From contig PBOJ01000069.1 of the NCBI GenBank assembly GCA_002724315.1, positions 1-61,356 of the forward strand: a stretch of 61,356 nucleotides of DNA, in the 5' to 3' direction. Under the pieces are notes generated by a model that made no database searches, had not been told where the DNA came from, and saw only the letters and a program-made list of their open reading frames with translations. This document shows positions 28,398-36,816 of the stretch, in pieces. The translations under genes and the position numbers were made by a program. The DNA comes from Planctomycetaceae bacterium. Lineage in GTDB: Bacteria; Planctomycetota; Planctomycetia; Planctomycetales; Planctomycetaceae. How positions within the stretch are numbered: the stretch's first letter is position 1; each line of letters opens with the position of its first letter.

Positions 28398-28949
28398 TTA
28401 CTGAATCAGCACCTTCGTGTCGCCGGCAACGGCTTTCAGAGCAGCCTTGTTCAGCTTGCCCTTTTCAAAGCCCTTGTTCGACGCCACCCGCCCACGCTTC
28501 CACATGAGCACGGTCGTTTCCGCGCCCTTGTTGATCTTGTAGGTGGGAGGACCACTGATGCCATCAAAGATGGTCAGCGGCACATTCTTGACTGCAAGCT
28601 TCTTCGCCAGTGCCTTGAGCTTCGGCTCATCGACATCCGGATCGTCACTGAGGACGACAACGAACGCCTTCAACTGGCTCTTCTTGTTCTTACCAACTGC
28701 TGCATCGACTTGCTTGACCAGACCGGCCAAGTTGTCCGTGATCGTGCGTGTGAAAATGCCGACCGTCGGACGGTTGCCATAGCGTCAGCGATAGCAGAGT
28801 TTTTTGCCCTTGAACGGGCCAGTGATGTCCTGGACGTTGAACGCCGAGACACCCTGTCCGGGACGCAACCCGGATTTCACATCTGCTGCTTCCGAAACGG
28901 CCGCCGCCACGATCAACAACGCAGCAGACGAAACCAGCATACGGTTCAT
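28398..28949 (-). CDS. Exported thioredoxin-like selenoprotein with CxxU motif (TGA read as Sec)
   Basis: The ATG ending at 28949 has a good ribosome site (GGAGG, 8 bases upstream) and opens a signal peptide (MNRMLVSSAALLIVAAAV). The frame meets TGA at 28787-28785 and then continues open, still protein-like, to a stop at 28398, giving 183 residues with the TGA as residue 55. Around it the protein reads KKLCYR-U-RYGNRPTVGIFTR, so C52 and U55 form CxxU where a CxxC redox motif is expected. Downstream the thioredoxin-like pattern continues with LKAFVVVLSDDP, NVPLTIFD and a GPP region. A hairpin follows the TGA. I infer selenocysteine insertion and a redox role outside the cytoplasm. Without readthrough only a 54-residue fragment would be made. 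Confidence 0.82.
28757..28779 (-). promoter_or_regulatory. Candidate bacterial SECIS hairpin of the CxxU protein
   Basis: It begins 5 bases after the TGA. The core stem is ACCGU/ACGGU with loop CCG, extended below by C-G and then U-A/G-C pairs across two mismatches. The loop starts 15 bases after the TGA. The loop is small and its G is third, so it is a less canonical SECIS than the one in the peroxiredoxin gene; an alternative 4-bp stem CCGA/UCGG has loop CGG. Confidence 0.5.
28785..28787 (-). other. In-frame TGA, proposed selenocysteine codon (U55)
   Basis: The codon falls three residues after a cysteine (C-Y-R-U) in the place of the second redox cysteine. The frame before it has a signal peptide and ribosome site, and the frame after it codes for 128 more residues with thioredoxin-like character, so a stop here would cut a coherent domain. 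Confidence 0.8.
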
Positions 28950-29064
28950 CCGTCGTTCCTCCATCGTGCCTAAAACGGGACCAGGCAACCCCTTGGCTAC
29001 CTCTTGTCGTGATCATACGCAGATTCGGGAGTGATTGTCGAGAGCCCGCACCCCGAGAACACAC

Positions 29065-29107
29065 AAAAACCATCGATCACCAACAACAGGCCAGTGACCG
29101 ATGGTTT
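29065..29107 (-). terminator. Terminator after the peroxiredoxin selenoprotein gene
   Basis: On the minus strand AAACCATCGGTCAC pairs with GTGATCGATGGTTT (imperfectly in the middle), with a loop of about 14 bases, and is followed by TTTTGTG. It lies 37 bp after the stop at 29144 and separates this gene from the CxxU gene, so the two selenoprotein genes are probably separate transcripts. Confidence 0.7.
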
Positions 29108-29143
29108 GAGTTGCAGCGTCACGATGCCGGAAAATCGGCCTGG

Positions 29144-29683
29144 CTACTTGGCCGCTTCGACTCCCAACGCCTTGAGCGTCGCCGCAGCGGTAGCACCGTC
29201 GGTGGCCGCCTTGACCTTGCGATCGACCTTCAGGATCTTGCCGTCCTTGCCGATGTAGAAGGTCCAACGAAACGGGACCGCTCGCTTGTCGGTGACCACG
29301 CCGTAGGCCCGGGCCACCTTCTTGCCGGGGTCACTGAGAATCGGGTAGTCGACCTCGAGGGACTTGGCGAAATCGGTGTTCCGCTTGACCGGATCACAAC
29401 TGGCGGTGAAGTAGGCGACGTTGAACTTCTTCAGCGCTTTGCCGTTCGAACCGAACGACTGACACTGCTTGGTTCAGCCACCGGTGAAGGCCTTGGGGAA
29501 CCACGCGATCACCACGGCCTTCTTGCCCTTGAACTGGGACAGTTTGTAGGTCTTGCCGTCGCTGCCCTTGAGCGTGAAGCCAGGGGCGGCATCACCTTTC
29601 TTGAGCATTGGCGCGGCGGCGGAGGCCGATTCGACGGTCATAGCCAGCAACGCGCCGGCGGCCAACAGGGCCAGAATTTTCAT
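29144..29683 (-). CDS. Exported peroxiredoxin with selenocysteine at the peroxidatic position (TGA read as Sec)
   Basis: The ATG ending at 29683 follows a GGAG-like ribosome site and opens a signal peptide ([20 protein letters not shown]). The AhpC/TSA domain then reads [33 protein letters not shown], and a TGA at 29476-29474 (residue 70), followed in frame by [54 protein letters not shown] and [16 protein letters not shown] to a TAG at 29144 (179 residues). In the BCP/peroxiredoxin Q group this site reads TPGCT or TGGCT, and the cysteine is the peroxidatic one, so the TGA sits at the catalytic residue. C74 may be the resolving cysteine. A SECIS-like hairpin follows. Likely reduces peroxides in the periplasm. 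Confidence 0.88.
29441..29459 (-). promoter_or_regulatory. Candidate bacterial SECIS hairpin of the peroxiredoxin
   Basis: A 7-bp stem, GUCGUUC paired with GAACGGC, closes a five-base loop GGUUC. The loop begins 21 bases after the TGA. A GGU in the apical loop and this distance match the bacterial SECIS design known from E. coli fdhF, which SelB recognises. The hairpin lies inside the coding region, as expected in bacteria. Confidence 0.75.
29474..29476 (-). other. In-frame TGA, proposed selenocysteine codon (U70)
   Basis: It replaces the peroxidatic cysteine codon of a peroxiredoxin (FTGG-U-TKQC). The reading frame is intact on both sides, so a single-base error would have to hit exactly the catalytic codon. 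Confidence 0.87.
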
Positions 29684-29725
29684 GGCGGAAGTCTCCAGGA
29701 GTTGAGGAATCAGACAAAGTCGGGT

Positions 29726-29746
29726 ACGGCCCGGTTGCCGGGCCGT
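29726..29746. terminator. GC-rich hairpin between metB and the peroxiredoxin gene
   Basis: A perfect 9-bp stem, ACGGCCCGG with CCGGGCCGT, and a TTG loop. On the minus strand it is followed by ACCCGACTTTGTCT, with only a weak T tract, so it may be a poor terminator of metB or a structured 5' leader of the peroxiredoxin transcript. Confidence 0.4.
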
Positions 29747-29790
29747 CGCGATAGGGTACCGCGTTGGGGACCGCGAATACAAACGGGTGA

Positions 29791-30927
29791 TCAGGCCAGC
29801 GCTTCGGCAAGGTCGGCACAGAGATCGTCGGGGTGCTCGATGCCACAACTGACCCGCAACAACCCGCCGGTGATTCCCGCCGCCCTCCGGGCCGGCTCGT
29901 CCATCGACGCATGGCTCATCGTCTCGGGATACGAGATCAACGACTCGACCCCGCCCAGTGATTCGGCCAGTTGGAACAGCCTGGTCCGGGCCAGCACCCG
30001 GTCGACCACGTCCCGCCCACCGTCGACCTCAAAACTCAGCATCGCTCCAAACCCGTCTTGTTGCCGGCTGGCCACTTCGTGCCCCGGATCCCCGGACAGG
30101 CCGGGATAAAAGACCCGCGTCACACCGGCATGAGCCTCAAGCATTTCGGCCACCGCCTGGGCCGCACGCTGATGAGCCTCCATCCGCGGCCCCAGTGTCT
30201 TGATCCCACGCAGAACCAGCCATGCGTCAAACGGCGAACAGGCCAGCCCCAGCGCGTTGGTGATGTAACCGATCCGCTCGGCGTGCTCTTCGTGTCGGGT
30301 CACCACGCAGCCTCCGACAACATCGGAGTGGCCGTTGAGATACTTGGTGGTCGAATGCATCACGACATCGACACCGTGTTCGAAGGGCCGTTGGAGATAC
30401 GGGGAACAGAACGTGTTGTCGGCGATCGTGATCGCCCCAGCCTCACCGGCGACCTGGCACACCGCCGCCATGTCGGTCACGTGCAACAGCGGATTGCTGG
30501 GTGTCTCGATCCAGATCCCCTTGGTTTCCGGTCGCACCGCGGCCCGCAGGGCATCGAGGTCGAGCATGTCAACAAACGAGAACTCCAGGTGCTGGTGCGC
30601 CAGGATGTCGGCAAACAGGCGGTAGGTGCCACCGTAGATGTCCTTTCCGGCGATGATGTGATCACCCTTCTCGAAGAGATAGGTCGTGGCGGTGATCGCC
30701 GACATCCCCGTCGATGTGGCCCGGCAGTCAATTCCGCCTTCCAGCGACGCGATGTTCTCTTCCAGTGCACTCCGCGTCGGATTGCCGCTGCGGGTGTAAT
30801 CAAACCCGCGGTTGTTTTCGAGATCGTCCCAGCGGAACGTCGAAGTGGGATAGATCGGGGTGGTGGCACTGAGATAGGCCGGGTCCTTGTCGACGCCGAC
30901 GTGGACGCAGCGTGTCTGGAATTCCAT
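29791..30927 (-). CDS. metB: Cystathionine gamma-synthase / Cys-Met PLP enzyme
   Basis: A 378-residue PLP-dependent trans-sulfuration enzyme of normal length. [13 protein letters not shown] near residue 45, the PLP-proximal [14 protein letters not shown], and the Schiff-base Lys in [16 protein letters not shown] (K195) are the family signatures; the C-terminus has [20 protein letters not shown]. It could act as cystathionine gamma-synthase, gamma-lyase or O-acetylhomoserine sulfhydrylase; MetB is the closest reading but these are not separable by eye. A second, fungal-type homologue starts 110 bp away on the opposite strand, so the two share a short divergent promoter region. Confidence 0.88.
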   Translation of the reverse strand: MEFQTRCVHVGVDKDPAYLSATTPIYPTSTFRWDDLENNRGFDYTRSGNPTRSALEENIASLEGGIDCRATSTGMSAITATTYLFEKGDHIIAGKDIYGGTYRLFADILAHQHLEFSFVDMLDLDALRAAVRPETKGIWIETPSNPLLHVTDMAAVCQVAGEAGAITIADNTFCSPYLQRPFEHGVDVVMHSTTKYLNGHSDVVGGCVVTRHEEHAERIGYITNALGLACSPFDAWLVLRGIKTLGPRMEAHQRAAQAVAEMLEAHAGVTRVFYPGLSGDPGHEVASRQQDGFGAMLSFEVDGGRDVVDRVLARTRLFQLAESLGGVESLISYPETMSHASMDEPARRAAGITGGLLRVSCGIEHPDDLCADLAEALA

Positions 30928-31037
30928 CGGTCCAGTTCCAGTCGAAGAGTGAGAGACGGGGAACCAATGAGTCTATGCGACGCCGCCGGTTTCGTTAACC
31001 TAGTCGGTTCACAACTTGTCCAGCGCCCTCTTCTGCC

Positions 31038-32546
31038 ATGCCTCTTCATCTCCCCTCCGATCTCGGCCGACCGATCCCCGACAGCCCGCATGCGGTCTCG
31101 GCCTGCCTGCCGACGTGGGCTGACAACATCGGCTACGAGGAGGGCGAGCCACGGGTCAAAGAGAGGCTGACCACCGGATACCCACGATTCGTCTACAACC
31201 GGTTCTGCCGCGACCTCTTCGCGTGGGTGGGCGAGCGTGTGGCGGGACCCGGGCAGGACTGCCTGGTGTTTCCCACTGCCGCGGCCGCCGATCGAGCTGC
31301 CGGATTCATCGACCGACGGCTCGATGCCGATGTGACCGGCGTGGTTCCTTTGGCCGAAGTCGCCCGGGACAACGGCCACACCGAAGCGCACTCGGTGGTC
31401 TTCCCGGTCGAACACGCCCGGGTGGCCCAGGACGGATGGCAGCACATCGGTGAAGGCATCTCGTCGAGGCAGGCCGAAGACCTGCTGGCCGGACACGTGG
31501 CCGAGCCAGCCAATGCATCCCCGGAACAGATCGTCTCCCGAGTGGCCTCCCTGGCGGGTGTCCCCACCGACCGCACCTGGCTGGCCTCCTGCGGCATGAG
31601 TGCTTTTGCAGCAATTCACCGGGCCATCGACCAACTCCGACCCGGACACGACAGCGTGCAGTTCGGTTTCCCGTACGTCGATGCGTTGAAGATCCAGCAA
31701 CTGTGCGGATCATCGGGCTGCTGGTTCCTCCCCCGGGGAAACCGCGCCGAGTTGGACCAGCTCCAGGAGGCACTCGAGAACGGCCGAACGGTCAGTGGGA
31801 TCTTCACCGAGTTCCCCAGCAACCCTCTGCTGGCGGTTCCCGACCTGGGCAGGCTGGGCGAACTTTGCCAGGCCCACTCCATCCCCCTGGTCGTCGACGA
31901 GACAATTTCGGGGTTCGGCAACGTCGACGTGCTATCGGTTGCCGACGTTGTGTGCAGCAGCCTGACAAAATCGTTTTCGGGGGTCGGGGATGTCACGGCC
32001 GGATCGATCGTGGTCAATCCCGCGAGCCGGTTCGCCGACCGGCTGGCCGCAGCGCTCACCACGTCCCCGCCCGCCGGACTCTACGCGGCCGACGCAGCGG
32101 TGCTCGAACGCAATTCCCGCGACTACACAGAACGGCTTCCGGTAACCTGCGAAAATGCCCGCCGACTGGTCGCCTTTCTGAGGCAACAGCCGGAGGTGGA
32201 AACCGTCTACTACCCCGACGACCAGAACCCCGTCGGCGACGGAGATCACGCAACACGCTACGACGCGTTCCGACGCCCCGAAGGATCTCACGGCCCCCTG
32301 TTCTCGGTGTTGCTGACCGATGCCGAACAGACCGCCGCGGCATTCTACGACGCGCTGGCCGTCGACAAGGGTCCCAACCTGGGAACCAACTACACGCTGG
32401 CCTGCCCGTTCACCATCCTGGCCCACTACCACGAACTGGACTGGGCCGAATCGTGCGGAGTCTCCCGGCACCTGGTCCGTGTCTCGACGGGCATGGAAAC
32501 CTACGACGACCTGGAAGCGGCGTTTGCCAGGGCACTGGGCCGCTGA
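31038..32546 (+). CDS. Fungal-type cystathionine gamma-synthase homologue (PLP enzyme)
   Basis: A 502-residue PLP enzyme, longer than bacterial MetB. The C-terminal two thirds carry the Cys/Met-metabolism fold: IFTEFPSNPLLAVPDL, IPLVVDETISGFGNVDVL with the PLP-contacting Asp, and the Schiff-base Lys in SSLTKSFSGVGDVTAGSIVV. The SLTKxFSG.GDV.AGS pattern resembles the fungal Str2/MET-7 type rather than MetB. The N-terminal 170 residues, starting with a conserved-looking HAVSACLPTWADNIGYEEG, form the extra domain seen in that type. It probably makes cystathionine from cysteine and an activated homoserine. cysK follows 18 bp downstream in convergent orientation. Confidence 0.82.
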   Translation: MPLHLPSDLGRPIPDSPHAVSACLPTWADNIGYEEGEPRVKERLTTGYPRFVYNRFCRDLFAWVGERVAGPGQDCLVFPTAAAADRAAGFIDRRLDADVTGVVPLAEVARDNGHTEAHSVVFPVEHARVAQDGWQHIGEGISSRQAEDLLAGHVAEPANASPEQIVSRVASLAGVPTDRTWLASCGMSAFAAIHRAIDQLRPGHDSVQFGFPYVDALKIQQLCGSSGCWFLPRGNRAELDQLQEALENGRTVSGIFTEFPSNPLLAVPDLGRLGELCQAHSIPLVVDETISGFGNVDVLSVADVVCSSLTKSFSGVGDVTAGSIVVNPASRFADRLAAALTTSPPAGLYAADAAVLERNSRDYTERLPVTCENARRLVAFLRQQPEVETVYYPDDQNPVGDGDHATRYDAFRRPEGSHGPLFSVLLTDAEQTAAAFYDALAVDKGPNLGTNYTLACPFTILAHYHELDWAESCGVSRHLVRVSTGMETYDDLEAAFARALGR

Positions 32547-32564
32547 ACCCGAGCCCGCCCCGGA

Positions 32565-33503
32565 TCAATCCTCCTGCTTGGCGTATTCAAACAACGCCGT
32601 CGAGAGATAACGTTCACCCGAGTCAGGCAGGATGACAACGATCGTCTTGCCGGCGGCCTCCGGCCGGGCAGCCACCTGCAGCGCGGCAACCATCGCGGCT
32701 CCACAACTGATCCCGCAGATGATCCCCTCTTCCTTGACGATCCGCGGCGACATCGCAAAGGCCTCCTCGCTGGAGACCTTCACCACCTCGTCGACCAGAT
32801 CCATGTCGAGAATATCGGGGACGAATCCGGCACCGATGCCCTGGATCTTGTGCGGTCCGGGGTCACCTCCGGAGAGCACCGGACTCTCGGTCGGCTCGAC
32901 GGCAACCGACGTCACCGCGTGCCCCCGTTCATTCTTCAGGTACCGCGACACACCGGTGATCGTGCCACCGGTGCCGATTCCGGCGACGAAGTAGTCGATG
33001 TTTCCGCCGGTGTCATCCCAGATCTCCGGACCGGTTGTATCGAAGTGAACCTGCGGGTTGGCCGGGTTCTTGAACTGCTGGGGCATGAAGTGATCATCCT
33101 GCTCGGCCATTTCGGTGGCCTTGCGAATGGCTCCCCCCATGCCTTCCGATCCCGGCGTCAGCACCAGTTCGGCACCGAAGGCCCGCAACATCATGCGGCG
33201 TTCCAGCGACATCGTGTCGGGCATCGTCAGCGTGCACTTGTAGCCTCGCGCGGCACAGACGTAAGCCAGGGCGATGCCGGTGTTCCCACTGGTCGGTTCC
33301 ACCACTGTCATCCCGCTCTGCAGTGTTCCCGACTGTTCGGCGTCCCAGATCATCGCCGCTCCGATGCGACACTTGACGCTGTAAGCCGGATTGCGTCCCT
33401 CGATCTTGGCGAGAACGGTAGCTTCAAGCCCCTCGGTCAGGCGATTGATCTGTACCAACGGGGTGCGACCGATCGACTGGGTGTTGTCGGTGAAGATGGC
33501 CAT
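32565..33503 (-). CDS. cysK: Cysteine synthase (O-acetylserine sulfhydrylase)
   Basis: A 312-residue fold-type II PLP enzyme, the usual CysK length. The Schiff-base Lys is K44 in [15 protein letters not shown], the substrate loop is [11 protein letters not shown], the phosphate loop is [15 protein letters not shown], and the C-terminus has [15 protein letters not shown]. Together these identify CysK rather than cystathionine beta-synthase. It makes cysteine from O-acetylserine and sulfide. The ATG ending at 33503 was chosen because it begins the conserved [17 protein letters not shown] opening; the frame stays open to 33578. Confidence 0.95.
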   Translation of the reverse strand: MAIFTDNTQSIGRTPLVQINRLTEGLEATVLAKIEGRNPAYSVKCRIGAAMIWDAEQSGTLQSGMTVVEPTSGNTGIALAYVCAARGYKCTLTMPDTMSLERRMMLRAFGAELVLTPGSEGMGGAIRKATEMAEQDDHFMPQQFKNPANPQVHFDTTGPEIWDDTGGNIDYFVAGIGTGGTITGVSRYLKNERGHAVTSVAVEPTESPVLSGGDPGPHKIQGIGAGFVPDILDMDLVDEVVKVSSEEAFAMSPRIVKEEGIICGISCGAAMVAALQVAARPEAAGKTIVVILPDSGERYLSTALFEYAKQED

Positions 33504-33622
33504 CAGTGACTCCTGGTGGGTTGTTCGCGTTGATGGCTGGCCATTATGCGGCAAGCCCCGGTAACGGGCAATCGTCACACCGCATCCGCGGTCGACATGC
33601 CGGGCGGCGGCCCGGGACAGAT

Positions 33623-35314
33623 TCAGGGAACCGGGCCGGGACGAATCGAGTACCCGCCCCCACGGATCACCGGCAACGACATCCGAACGGTTGTGTCGGT
33701 CGCCGGCCGGTGCGTGAGTCCTGCTGCGGGGCGCCGCCGACGCGCTTCGAAGCCGGATGTGGGCCGGGTCTGGGCATCCACCTCGCCCAACAGATCCGCC
33801 ACGAACTTCCGACTGGCGCGGTTGATGATCACCACCCGGCTGGCCGCTCGGGGATTGTCTGCCGATCGGATGATGCAGACCACCTCCGCACCGGATGCTC
33901 CAGCCAGGGCGGCCTGCACCGCAGCGGCTTCCGACACATCCCGAGACCGCCCGCTCGTCGAACGTGGAGGCACTGTGGGCGTGGTCGGACGTGTTGCCTG
34001 TGCCACCGGCGGACCGGAGGCCGTCTTGACCGTTGGTGGCGGGAAGTCGTCTAGCGAACGACGCCGGGTGGCCGGTGGGGAAACCGGTGTCCGAGCTGCG
34101 GTGGGAATGGCATCACGGCGCGGGCTGGGCTGATCACGGTGGGTGACCAGCGAGGTCAGGTGGCAACGGGCCAGCAGGTCGTGAATCGGCCGCAGCCCAG
34201 CATAGAGACCTCGCTGGTAAGTCGGATCGGCGGCGAAGCAGACTCCCACCACACGGCCGGCAGCGTCCAGCAACCCGCCCCCACTGCGGCCCTGAAGTGG
34301 CACACCCGTGCACTCGACGTTGTCGGGGCCCAGGTAGCGGTTCAACCGGGTGACGGCGACCAGTTCTCGTGTTGGCCGATCGCCTCCGTTGCAGCCGAAA
34401 CTGATCAGCCGTTGCCCCGTCGAGAGCCGGGAAACCGGGTCAGCAATTCGTGCCACCGGCAACAGCTTCCGCGAAACAATCTGGACCAGCCCGACGTCGG
34501 ATTCCAGGTCGTGCCCCAGCAGGCGACCGGCATACGAGGTCGAGCGACGGCCGTCGAACACGTCGACAATCAACCGTCCGCCCGACCCCGTCGTGCCAAC
34601 CGCACTTCCCGCCTTCCCCCGCGGGTGATAATTCCGGAACAGGTGACCGCAAGTCAGGACAATGCTGCGTCCGGGCTGACTGTCGATGATCGTGCCCGAG
34701 GCAAACTCGTGACCGTCGGCCTGCTCAAGCCTCAAGCGAACACAACTCGCCTGCAATCCGCTCCCCACATTTGAATCGGCGGCCGACTCGCTGTTGGCGC
34801 GAACCACCGGAGCACCCGAACCGGCCGGGCCGGTCAGGCGCGCCGAGGACGATGGCCCCGGATCGGATCCCGATTCGCGTTTCGACGGTGACTTGTGACT
34901 GCTCGCCCGTGCGGCCGCAGCCAAGGATCGCAACCGCTGTTCGGACGTCACGCCGACGATCTTCTTCACCGCACGCCCTTGCTCGATCAACACGAATGTC
35001 GGCAACAGATTCACACCCAGTTGACGTGCCAATCGAGGTGTACGACGAATGTCCAGAACCCGGATCGGATACCCCTGTCGCTTGAGTTTCTCGACCATCG
35101 GGCTCATCCGCTGACAGGCCAGGCAACCCGGCCCCGAAAACTCCAGCACTTCGCCGGCGTAACCGATCGAGGGAGCCACCAACCCCGTTCCACCACCCGA
35201 AAGAAACACCAACAACAGGATCGCCCAACCGATCATCCGGTCGACGCGTCGCAGCATCGCCGAAGAGGAAGCGAAAAACCCACGGAAAGGAACTCGCACC
35301 GTCGCGTCGCGCAT
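33623..35314 (-). CDS. Membrane-anchored thioredoxin-trypsin-like protease fusion
   Basis: About 563 residues from the ATG ending at 35314 (a GTG ending at 35365 and an ATG ending at 35257 are alternatives). One membrane span ([19 protein letters not shown]) is followed by a thioredoxin domain with active site CLAC (about 64-67) and the cis-Pro region [13 protein letters not shown] Ser/Pro-rich linker leads to a trypsin-like peptidase domain with His in [10 protein letters not shown], Asp in [10 protein letters not shown], and Ser in [14 protein letters not shown]. The C-terminal 150 residues are Arg/Thr/Pro-rich and of low complexity. The combination suggests a periplasmic protein coupling thiol redox chemistry to proteolysis. 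It lies upstream of cysK in the same direction. Confidence 0.8.
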   Translation of the reverse strand: MRDATVRVPFRGFFASSSAMLRRVDRMIGWAILLLVFLSGGGTGLVAPSIGYAGEVLEFSGPGCLACQRMSPMVEKLKRQGYPIRVLDIRRTPRLARQLGVNLLPTFVLIEQGRAVKKIVGVTSEQRLRSLAAAARASSHKSPSKRESGSDPGPSSSARLTGPAGSGAPVVRANSESAADSNVGSGLQASCVRLRLEQADGHEFASGTIIDSQPGRSIVLTCGHLFRNYHPRGKAGSAVGTTGSGGRLIVDVFDGRRSTSYAGRLLGHDLESDVGLVQIVSRKLLPVARIADPVSRLSTGQRLISFGCNGGDRPTRELVAVTRLNRYLGPDNVECTGVPLQGRSGGGLLDAAGRVVGVCFAADPTYQRGLYAGLRPIHDLLARCHLTSLVTHRDQPSPRRDAIPTAARTPVSPPATRRRSLDDFPPPTVKTASGPPVAQATRPTTPTVPPRSTSGRSRDVSEAAAVQAALAGASGAEVVCIIRSADNPRAASRVVIINRASRKFVADLLGEVDAQTRPTSGFEARRRRPAAGLTHRPATDTTVRMSLPVIRGGGYSIRPGPVP

Positions 35315-35482
35315 CACACCATCCCTGGTTTTCAGCGAGCGAATTGTAAAGCTGTCCACGCTCACCGGCCGGATATTGGCGTCTTTACAAGCGGACCATC
35401 CTTGGTCCGCACCTCTTTCGCCAGAAAGTGCGGTGATCGCAACGGAGGGTCAATAGAGCAGATGGCGTGCCAATGCCGGCTC

Positions 35483-36487
35483 TTAGATGCCGTAAAACTT
35501 CTCGGCATTCCCTGCAAACAGTTTTTTCCGGGCGGCCAGCGGACGATCCTTGACGATCGTCTTCAGTGCCCCGACCCACTGGGCAAACGTGGCCCTGAGC
35601 CGACAAACGGGCCAATCACCGGCAAAGTAGGCACGGTCCTCACCGAACGTGTCGATGCAGAAGAGCATGTTGGGAGCCAGGTCGGCCGGCTTCCACCCTT
35701 CCGGAGCCGTGACGACAATTCCGGAAATCTTGCAGACGACATTTTCGTGCGACGCCAGGGCCTTCATCCCGTCCATCCACTTCTTCCTGAGCGCCTTGTC
35801 GGTGGATCCCACCGGCATGTTCCCGCAGTGGTCGACCACGAACCGGGTCTTGGGGCACTTCTCGACCAGTTTCGCCCCGTCGGCCAGTTCTTCGGGCCGC
35901 ATGCACAGGTCGAAACTCATCCCCATCTTTCCCAGCAACTTGACGTTCTTGACAAACCGCTTTTCGAGACAGAGTCCGGTGGGGCGATCGGGATCGTGCA
36001 GCACGGTCCTGACCCCCTTCACGTAATCGCTGTCCTCGTACTGCCTGATGTACTTCTTGAAGCCACGGTCGTGGGGGTACCCGCCAATGACGGCGGCCTT
36101 CATCGGGTTCGAATTGTCCTTGCACATCCCGATCACCCACTCGGCTTCGCGTTCCTGGTGGGAATGCTGGACGTTGACCTCCATGTAGACGGTCTTGCTG
36201 ACCCCCAACCCCTTGGTCGACTCAAGATAGTGCTTCATCAGGAAGTCACGGTTGATCGACTGCACGCCTTCGTTCTTGAGCCACGGCAGGGTCAGTTTCT
36301 TGAGGTCCCAGAGATGCTGGTGTGTGTCAACGATAGGAATCACGGGCTTGGCATCCTCGGCGGCATCAGCCGACCCGGGGGTGAAGAACTGCGGAAGGGC
36401 CAACGAGGTCGCCGCAGCGGCTGCGGTGGATGCACTGTTGGCCAGGAAATCCCGGCGGTCGGTCTGGTGGTGCGTGGCGGCGGTCAT
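35483..36487 (-). CDS. Tat-exported amidohydrolase, fuconolactonase-like
   Basis: A 334-residue amidohydrolase-2 family protein. The ATG ending at 36487 places a twin-arginine signal (TDRRDFLANSASTAAAA) at the N-terminus. The metal-binding opening is IPIVDTHQHLWDL, followed by VVDHCGNMP in the middle and CIDTFGEDRAYFAGDWPVCR at the C-terminal catalytic Asp region. The family includes lactonases and decarboxylases; L-fuconolactonase-like activity is the best guess but is not proven. It is divergent from the HlyD-like gene. Confidence 0.88.
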   Translation of the reverse strand: MTAATHHQTDRRDFLANSASTAAAAATSLALPQFFTPGSADAAEDAKPVIPIVDTHQHLWDLKKLTLPWLKNEGVQSINRDFLMKHYLESTKGLGVSKTVYMEVNVQHSHQEREAEWVIGMCKDNSNPMKAAVIGGYPHDRGFKKYIRQYEDSDYVKGVRTVLHDPDRPTGLCLEKRFVKNVKLLGKMGMSFDLCMRPEELADGAKLVEKCPKTRFVVDHCGNMPVGSTDKALRKKWMDGMKALASHENVVCKISGIVVTAPEGWKPADLAPNMLFCIDTFGEDRAYFAGDWPVCRLRATFAQWVGALKTIVKDRPLAARKKLFAGNAEKFYGI

Positions 36488-36816
36488 GGGTGTCGTGTCT
36501 CTGCGGTGAGTGGACGGAAGCCTTGGGAGGCTCATGTTAGCCGAGAATCGTCATGGTTTGCACTCTCGGAAACGGTCCGGTTATGCCGGTTCTGTGGCCC
36601 ACGACAGGCTCGACATCCTTTGCCCGTCGAACCGGCCGTGGCGGTTTGCCCGGATGTAACACGCGGCTCTGCTCCGCCTTGCGGCTCGGGGCACGTTCCA
36701 GTGGACCGACAAGCCGCAGGTGTCCGATCTCGGAAGAACCCGAAGAAACACATCCCGCACCGCGGGACCACTCACGGTCCCGTTGGTCCGATCTCACATC
36801 TGCCGAGCCTTCCGCC
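36488..36816. other. Divergent intergenic region, nothing recognised
   Basis: About 330 bases between the amidohydrolase (minus) and the HlyD-like gene (plus). It must contain both promoters, but I could not pick a convincing -35/-10 pair. No hairpin, repeat or tRNA was seen, and the open frame that crosses it from 36553 lacks coding character before 36817. Confidence 0.5.

Noticed and set aside
28785..29476. The two TGA codons as ordinary stops, pseudogenes or sequencing errors
   Set aside because: Both fall on catalytic redox positions, in genes with intact frames, signal peptides and ribosome sites, and both are followed by hairpins at SECIS distance. Two independent errors at exactly these codons are much less likely than selenocysteine, though genome-wide sel genes must confirm it.
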